Below, piece after piece: positions 58,372 to 64,000 of a stretch of DNA of 64,000 bases. The stretch comes from Arbacia lixula. Lineage: Eukaryota; Echinodermata; Echinoidea; Arbacioida; Arbaciidae. A program made the translations under genes and the position numbers. The DNA lies in contig OZ022597.1 of NCBI GenBank assembly GCA_963669155.1, forward strand, positions 3,149,846 to 3,213,845, read 5' to 3'. How positions within the stretch are numbered: the stretch's first letter is position 1; the number at the start of each line of letters is the position of its first letter. Below the pieces are notes generated by a model, which was not told where the DNA came from, searched no databases, and was given only the letters and a program-made list of their open reading frames with translations.

Positions 58372-58458
58372 GAGGGGGGGGGGGGGGGAGAGAGAGATAG
58401 AGAGAGAGAGATGTGTGTAATAAAGATAAAGAAACAGAGAGAGCAGGAGAGAGAGTGG

Positions 58459-58508
<50 letters not shown>

Positions 58509-58598
58509 GAGGGGGGAGGGGGGGGGGAGATAGAGAGCGATGTATATGCAATAAAGAGAAAGATACAGAGGGAGGGAGATAGTGACAGAGAGTGTGAC

Positions 58599-58631
<33 letters not shown>

Positions 58632-58694
58632 GGGAGAGAGAGAGAGAGAGAGAGGGGGGGGAGAGAGAGAGAGAGAGGGGGGGAGAGAGAGAGA

Positions 58695-58744
<50 letters not shown>

Positions 58745-58800
58745 GAAGAAGAAGAAGAAGAAGAAGAAGAAGAAGAAGAAGAAGAAGGAGAAGAAAGATA
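58372..58800. repeat. G run, (GA)n and (GAA)n array
   Basis: A run of about 15 G, several GA tracts separated by G runs, and a pure GAA tract at about 58741-58796. The 352-codon minus-strand frame over this region is a Ser/Leu low-complexity artefact. Confidence 0.95.
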
Positions 58801-59139
58801 GAAAGCACAGGGGAAGATATGGAACAGTAGTATTATATATTGAGATGTCAAGATAGTCATACTGGAGAGATAGAGAAGAGGGGGGGGGGGGATGGTTGTA
58901 AAGCAGAAGAGAAAGTAATGTGGTAGACAAGAGAGTGAAAGAGAGTGGATTACAATCATTAGATTATAAGAGAGACAGCGAAAGAGATAGTAAGAAAGGA
59001 CGTTGGTAAAAAGGAACGCGGGACAGAGAGCATCGAGAGAGAAGGGTGGGTGGCGGGGGCAAGAACGAGAAACACAGAAAAGAAAGGAAAAGAGGGAAGT
59101 TCGTGCCAAATTGACCGACAAATCGCTGTTAGCTGACCA

Positions 59140-59210
59140 ATTAAACACTTCAAAGCTCCTTCGTTGTCCATTGTTCGTCGCGTGCCGCTGGGCGCATGCG
59201 CACCGCCGAG
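59140..59210. promoter_or_regulatory. Cluster of TCF-, SOX- and NRF1-like sites
   Basis: CTTCAAAG (59148-59155) fits TCF/LEF, CCATTGTT (59168-59175) fits SOX, and GGCGCATGCGCA (59191-59202) fits NRF1. They lie about 1.4 kb upstream of the inferred first exon boundary of the Ascl gene. Short matches of this kind are common by chance, so this is suggestive only. Confidence 0.3.
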
Positions 59211-59359
59211 TTAACCGATTATTATGATCGTCTTTCTTTGTTGCATTAGTTTGTGCTGTGTCTACGGATAGGCGCCGCATTCAATCTACACACCAGTCAC
59301 CCCCTTCTCCTTTCCCCCTCTCTCTCCTCATAACTGCGTAGTAGGCAACCGCGCACCTC

Positions 59360-59374
59360 ATTTGCATAACAAAT
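59360..59374 (-). promoter_or_regulatory. POU/SOX composite site upstream of Ascl
   Basis: The plus strand reads ATTTGCATAACAAAT; on the minus strand this is ATTTGTTATGCAAAT, a SOX-like half (TTTGTT) joined directly to a perfect POU octamer (ATGCAAAT). It differs at one position from the canonical SOX2-OCT4 composite. SoxB1 and POU class III factors act together in neural progenitors across bilaterians, so the position upstream of a proneural gene makes biological sense. Binding is not shown. Confidence 0.45.
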
Positions 59375-60239
59375 GCACGAAGTTACTCGCGTGTCAGATG
59401 AACTAATCTACGGTATATCGGAGGGAAAAGGGAGAAAGAGGGAAAAGGGGGGGGGGGTGGAGTCGTCAGATTTAATGCAAACAACATCACCGCAAGAAAA
59501 CACACCACGACCGATCTAGACTTTGTGTTGCGCTATTTGAGTTCGAAGCAGGCGACGGGAGAGAGTAGATGTCAGAGCTTTTGCGGGAAAATCGGACACA
59601 AATCAAGTAACAACAAAAAAGAAAAGAGCGCGCCACCGGCTCTGAAGCGAGGGACAGGTCGAGATAAAAAGGCCCGCCGAAGAGCCCCGAGACTTCAATT
59701 CGGGTTTCACCAACTTTCTAATAACAAGGGGGTCACGGTTTCGGTGCACTTTGTAACGTTGGCCCAGATAGAGCCTCCTTTCACCACGCACCACCATACA
59801 TACAGATAGAGACAAAAGGGCGGTATTAAAACTCGGGGTTAAATAATCGCGGCCATAGGTCCCGGGTAAGCCATTCATTCACCCACTCATCCTCCTCCTC
59901 CTATTTCTAAGTTGACTGGTGACGGATGGGCGTTTGGCTCCGATTTGGCAGCATTTGCTCACGTGTAGACGAAAATTCCTCGCCCGATTGAGATTAATTT
60001 CGTCTTCCGACTCCTAATCATTTCACAAGTGGTGGTTCCCCTCGTTCATCACAGGCAGTGATTAGCTCCGTGGCCCCATTCATCACCACGGAGAGCTGTC
60101 TGGCGGCCGCCCGTCCAGTACCCTCCCCATCACCGGGGGCCAGCCCGATATATTGCCGTTCGGACCTCCTTTCAACAAAAAACATTTGTAAACTCATCGT
60201 TCATACTTATCGAAGCTGACCCCGTCTTACGTCATTTAA

Positions 60240-60648
60240 CATTTCAGCAGGGGAAGCGCGGAGTTACCTTCCATGAAGGCGACATTGAAACGGTCAACGA
60301 CGACGACAAGGAAGACGGTGTCGACGATATTGCACTAACGGGACTCGTATCACTCTTGATTGGTATCAGCAAAACTTTATCCAGTATCAGAGAAGCACGT
60401 CAGCGGTGCGATTGGTAAAATTCTGTCGAGCATCGTAAGATCCAACAGATTGTAAGCGCACTTCCTCTTTTAAAGAGGAGGAATACTGAAGAGGGGAGAA
60501 CTTTAGGAGTGGTTCGTAGCAACCAGGTGAAAGCGGAGATTTAGAATACTGTGTCGCCAGCACTCCGGCGGAGATAGAGGAAGTGCTCCGCTCCCCACTC
60601 TCTCAGAATCACACCACCTTAACATGGATTAGCATTTCACACATTGAG
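60240..60648 (+). other. Probable 5' untranslated exon of the Ascl gene
   Basis: A donor of near-consensus form (GAG|GTAAGC) stands at 60649. The sequence before it is GC-richer than the DNA after it and has no long open frame. A possible acceptor (tttcagcag) at 60244-60252 could mark its start, or transcription could start within it. A short upstream frame starts at 60274. Joining this exon to 63372 would leave a 2.7-kb intron. This is inference from splice signals; transcript data would decide. Confidence 0.4.
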
Positions 60649-63371
60649 GTAAGCCATTGGTTTATTATTGTATTTTACTATTTTAACATGTTTAAGTGAT
60701 TAGATTTTAGTATTTACACCCAATATAGATAATAGGTTTTACCCATTTAGCCATACTTTCATTTCGTTTTTGGCTTTGACACTCTCTAAAATGTTGGTTA
60801 ATTTTGCTGGAATATTCCAAATGTTCTTTTACTAAAGTCACAATTCCCATTTCATATCAAGAAGCAAAACCTTTTCCAGACGAAACCTAACAGGGGCCTC
60901 AGTGACAGCAGTTTTATAACTGGAGAGGCCACCCTGCTTAAATAAAACTAGAAATAGATGAATATAATTTTTTTTTAACATTGTAGCGACGTTACATAAT
61001 TGTATGGTTTACGATAATATATTGTATATGAAACTATTGTTGTTTTGTCTGGACCGTTAATACTTATGTTAATCATTATATATGAACAAATACAATTTGA
61101 TGTCAGTTGTTTTGCTAAAGATGTCTGATTTGAAATCGAAAATTGACCAAAGGTAAAAGTGAATAGAACACATTGCCTGTAGTTAAGTCAATAACTTAAA
61201 GTGAAGAAATTTAAATCGTTAAGATGTAATTTACCAATAAGAATAAAGATGTAAATTGGTGTGTTCCAAAATCTATACTTAATAATCATTTTGTTTATCT
61301 GACATTTTATGCTCGAAATATTATTGACAGTACATCTTAGAGTCACGAAGGAACTCCATAAAATTGGACCTCGAACAAATCTTTGTTTAGCGACTTCGCC
61401 ACCAGGCAAAATCAACTTTGTCTAAATTGATTATATAAACAGCTTATGTTTAATTTCGCTTAATAAACGCTTAATATGATTATCAGATTTTAAGAGATTA
61501 AGACACAACACAACGATCTTGGTTAGTTCATTATTATCGCAGCTTGTTTCTTCCTACAAAGTATTCGTTTAACGGTTATCATGGTTATTATAAAATTCTG
61601 TAAAGTGCCAGTCACCGCAAAGAATCGAAAGCATCTTAGATAGTATTGATCCACAATCCTTTTATCATATCTCAACCAGGCATTTCGCAAATGTTTTCTT
61701 TTAAAATTACATTTCTGGTATAGTGTTGTACGCATTTTGTTCAAGTAAGGTAGCCCCCCTTCCATGTATTGCGCCTCAAGAAAATCCTTGAAATCAAGAA
61801 AATTGTGCAAGGAATACCAACCACAATTTGAGCAGATATTCCGTATTGAATTGGTCAAAATAGTTGTTTATCTGTTGTCAAATTACAGCTTTTGAGGAGA
61901 AACTTACCCCCTTTTCAAACAAAAATAAAATCTATCCTGAAAACATTGCGGTCAACGCAAAGCCGCAATGTGAAGTTGGCTGTGTCCGCTAGATGTGCAG
62001 GGCGCTGTGTTCGTTCCTTAGGGAACGGATACCACCCGCTGAGCCTGCTACGGGCCGACCCTAGCCCACTGGCAAACCCATCGTTGGTGGTGGCAAGATT
62101 TTTTCTTCTTCCTTCGCAATAAGTGAAAGAAATATGTCCTGTTTAATCGTGTCCGTAATGAGATGGAGCAGTTTGTCACTTGATGCAAACGCAGATCAAT
62201 ATAAGGCGATATCCATTCAATGTGCAATAAAACTCTGGTTTCTTTTAAAATTCGTTTAAAACTGGTTTATCATTAACCCTTAAAACATCCCATTCAGTTA
62301 TTTTAAGACATACAACATGTACAATATGCAAACTTATACATACAATTGTCAGTAAACATATACCAGTAATGCATACAAAAATTACACTTCCTCTCTTCAA
62401 ACCTGTAAGATCTAAAATTATAGCATGTATACCGAAAATCAATCATATCATGCTCCAAAATAACCATGGTAACTACGAAAGCCCACAACACAATCATTAT
62501 CCATATAAGAATAAAAGGCCTAATTAATAAAATCACAAGAATACACATCCGTAAATATATATTGAAAAAAGGTTTGAACAAAATCAGATTCAATGTTTTA
62601 GAAAAGAGAGCTCTTGTGTTTGGAAATCATATTTGCTTAGGACTGAATTCAGATCGTTAACTTCTATGCGCAACTTGGTTGGTACACAATGAACAACTGA
62701 ACGGAAATGAAATGTTATTGCTTGCGTGTCCTATGCATAATCAAAACAATATTCAATTTGCTTTGCTTGGTGATTAACGTATGACACGAATGTTTGTTTA
62801 AATGCAAGGTCGACCATAAACTCTTTCTTTGCCAGACAAAAAACGTGTGTACGTTTTCATGATGGTATAAGTGTAATTCCGATGCGTAACTGCACTTTCA
62901 CCACGTAAGAGTTACAAAACAGATGATACTAAGGATGCTTTCTAACATTGCATATAGTTGGGCTTAAAATGTATCCTCAAACCCTCCCACAGTTTATTTA
63001 CGTCTTACAGTAATTATATGAGTTTATTGATTGCATTGTTTTCACTTCATTTTATGTTTTTTGTTCTGCTGATACGGTAGGCATTGAATCTTAAGTCGTA
63101 ATTCTTGAATCTTAACTTATGCTCAGGGATCAATATCATTGTTTCTAAAATATACTTGTGAAACGACAATCGGTCAAGGAGAGCACGAACTAATTTATTG
63201 TTCTTGTTTTTTCCTTCTCTCTCTCCCTTTTCCGCCTTTGTCTTTTTCTGCTGATTTTGCCTTCTCCTTATCATTGGGCTCCTTCCTTTTTCGTATCTCT
63301 ATCTCCCTCTCTCTCTCTCTCTCTCTATCTATCTCTCTCTCTCCCTATCATTCCACCTGCCAAATATACAG
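60649..63371 (+). other. Inferred first intron of the Ascl gene
   Basis: It runs from GTAAGC at 60649 to an acceptor 'ccaaatatacag' at 63371, which is preceded by an 80-base pyrimidine tract containing (CT)n. Inside, 60880-60955 ('ggggcctcagtgacagcag', 'gaggccaccctgcttaaata') resembles the 3' end of a CR1-like LINE. Frames at 61523-61858 and 62303-62593 (minus) are not recognisable. Confidence 0.4.
63302..63346. repeat. (CT)n in the polypyrimidine tract
   Basis: A CT dinucleotide tract with CTAT interruptions just before the inferred 3' splice site. Length variation here could affect splicing. Confidence 0.85.
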
Positions 63372-63538
63372 ACTAGCTTCCATCTGGTGACCAAAGGCTT
63401 GCCGTCAGACTCCATCGAAGACAACTCTTCGGATTATTCATCCCCGTCTCGGACAGCGCTTGCAGAAAGGGACATTCCACTGTTCCTAGAATATCGTTCA
63501 CGCCGTCATAGTTCCATCAGGTCTCACCATCCATCACG
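63372..63538 (+). other. 5' UTR part of the Ascl coding exon
   Basis: This lies between the acceptor AG at 63370-63371 and the start codon. A TAG in the coding frame at 63509-63511 excludes an earlier in-frame start. Confidence 0.6.
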
Positions 63539-64000
63539 ATGTCGATGATAATGGAGGAGTCCCACTCAGAGTCGGCGCTGTACTCGACGCCGACATGCGT
63601 GCAACTTGGCATCCCGCTGCCCGACTGCCCCGGCGGGATGTACCCTCTACGTGACGCCCACCACCACCCGGGTGCCACTAACCCAGACGTCCCATTCCCC
63701 GTCCCGAACTACCTCGATCCGCGCTACGCCAGCTCATTTATCAGCCACTACGGCCACGGCTACGTCCCGCTCCCGAACCCGTTCGGCTTCTACGATCTGG
63801 AGCCGAGCTTCATCCGAAGGCGCAACGAGCGCGAGCGGGAGCGCGTGCGGAATGTGAATGAGGGTTACGCGCGTCTACGCGAACATCTACCATGTGATAA
63901 CCCAGAGAAGCGCATGAGCAAGGTGGAGACGCTGCGCATGGCGATTCGCTACATCAAGCAGCTGCAAGGTGTGCTCATCGAGACGGATGACATGGACGAG
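63539..64000 (+). CDS. ascl: Achaete-scute family bHLH transcription factor (5' part, runs off window)
   Basis: The frame is open for 154 codons from ATG 63539 to the window end. The N-terminal 85 residues are rich in Pro, His and Tyr, without known domains. Residues 88-105 hold the basic region (LEPSFIRRRNERERERVRNV), which contacts E-box DNA. Helix 1 follows with NEGYARLREHLP, a short loop CDNPEK, and helix 2 RMSKVETLRMAIRYIKQLQ. The NERERxRVxxVNEGYxRLRxHLP and KxxSKVETLRxAIxYIxxLQ patterns are diagnostic of achaete-scute proteins. The xxFIRRRNERE start looks closer to the ASCL3/4/5 group than to ASCL1. Such factors dimerise with E proteins (Daughterless/TCF) in the nucleus and drive neural or secretory cell fates. 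An in-frame TAG at 63509 and an A at -3 support this start; Met3 and Met5 are alternatives. The 3' end is outside the window. Confidence 0.92.
   Translation, partial: MSMIMEESHSESALYSTPTCVQLGIPLPDCPGGMYPLRDAHHHPGATNPDVPFPVPNYLDPRYASSFISHYGHGYVPLPNPFGFYDLEPSFIRRRNERERERVRNVNEGYARLREHLPCDNPEKRMSKVETLRMAIRYIKQLQGVLIETDDMDE

Noticed and set aside
58222-59280. 352-codon open frame on the minus strand
   Set aside because: Most of it is Ser/Leu and Ser/Pro translation of (GA)n and G-run sequence. The ends show no domain and other frames over the same repeat are equally open.
61523-61858. 111-codon minus-strand frame in the inferred Ascl intron
   Set aside because: I considered a LINE or nuclease remnant, but no diagnostic block could be identified.
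63606-63857. Open frame of 83 codons inside the Ascl region
   Set aside because: Wrong frame. The real Ascl frame starts at 63539 and carries the bHLH domain.

Overview
This is eukaryotic, repeat-rich, intron-bearing DNA of about 40% GC. The one intact gene start is an achaete-scute (Ascl) bHLH gene at the right edge. The transposon mix (CR1/L2-type LINE, a Mag-like Ty3/Gypsy element, Tc1, hAT and Harbinger relatives, tRNA-headed SINE pieces), with abundant (GA)n, (CA)n and poly-C tracts, suggests a marine invertebrate deuterostome. An echinoderm is my best guess. That assignment is inference, because no species-diagnostic marker was seen.

Layout. 1-5.3 kb: a decayed Tc1 transposase, one exon copy of a DUF829/TMEM53-like gene, a CAATGG-rich minisatellite, and the broken N-terminus of a hAT-type transposase. 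5.6-7.0 kb: a second Tc1 fragment and a long-TIR MITE. 7.07-14.26 kb: a minus-strand LTR retrotransposon (gag and protease remnants, no reverse transcriptase or integrase) carrying two plus-strand LINE insertions, one of them a nearly full-length two-ORF element. 14.4-16.3 kb: tRNA-like/SINE sequence and small MITEs. 18.2-20.0 kb: a minus-strand DUF829 pseudogene, paralogous to the copy at 1.65 kb, followed by a ~125-bp tandem repeat. 20.1-29.2 kb: layered DNA transposons, including a non-autonomous hAT family with an 8-bp target duplication, an 873-bp TIR element, a 1.3-kb foldback and a 0.2-kb MITE family. These lie over a local tandem duplication of an exon-like block.

29-58 kb is mostly unannotatable intergenic DNA. 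It holds small MITEs and large simple-sequence arrays: (TCT)n at 36.1 and 40.3 kb, (AGT)n over 0.75 kb at 47.2 kb, and (GA)n, (GATA)n and (GAAA)n at 51-59 kb. Four GC-richer islands lie near 38, 41, 53.4 and 58-60 kb.

58-64 kb is the 5' region of the Ascl gene: a CpG-containing upstream segment with a palindromic POU/SOX composite motif, a probable non-coding first exon ending in a GTAAGC donor at 60649, a 2.7-kb intron, an acceptor at 63371, and an open reading frame that starts at 63539 and runs off the window inside the protein. The genes here do not form a pathway. The window reads as one developmental regulator with a large upstream domain, bordered on the left by a transposon graveyard that has swallowed fragments of a duplicated DUF829 gene. 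I saw no convincing new enzymatic or defence system. The most interesting material is regulatory (POU/SOX motifs) and structural (nested insertions with visible empty sites).
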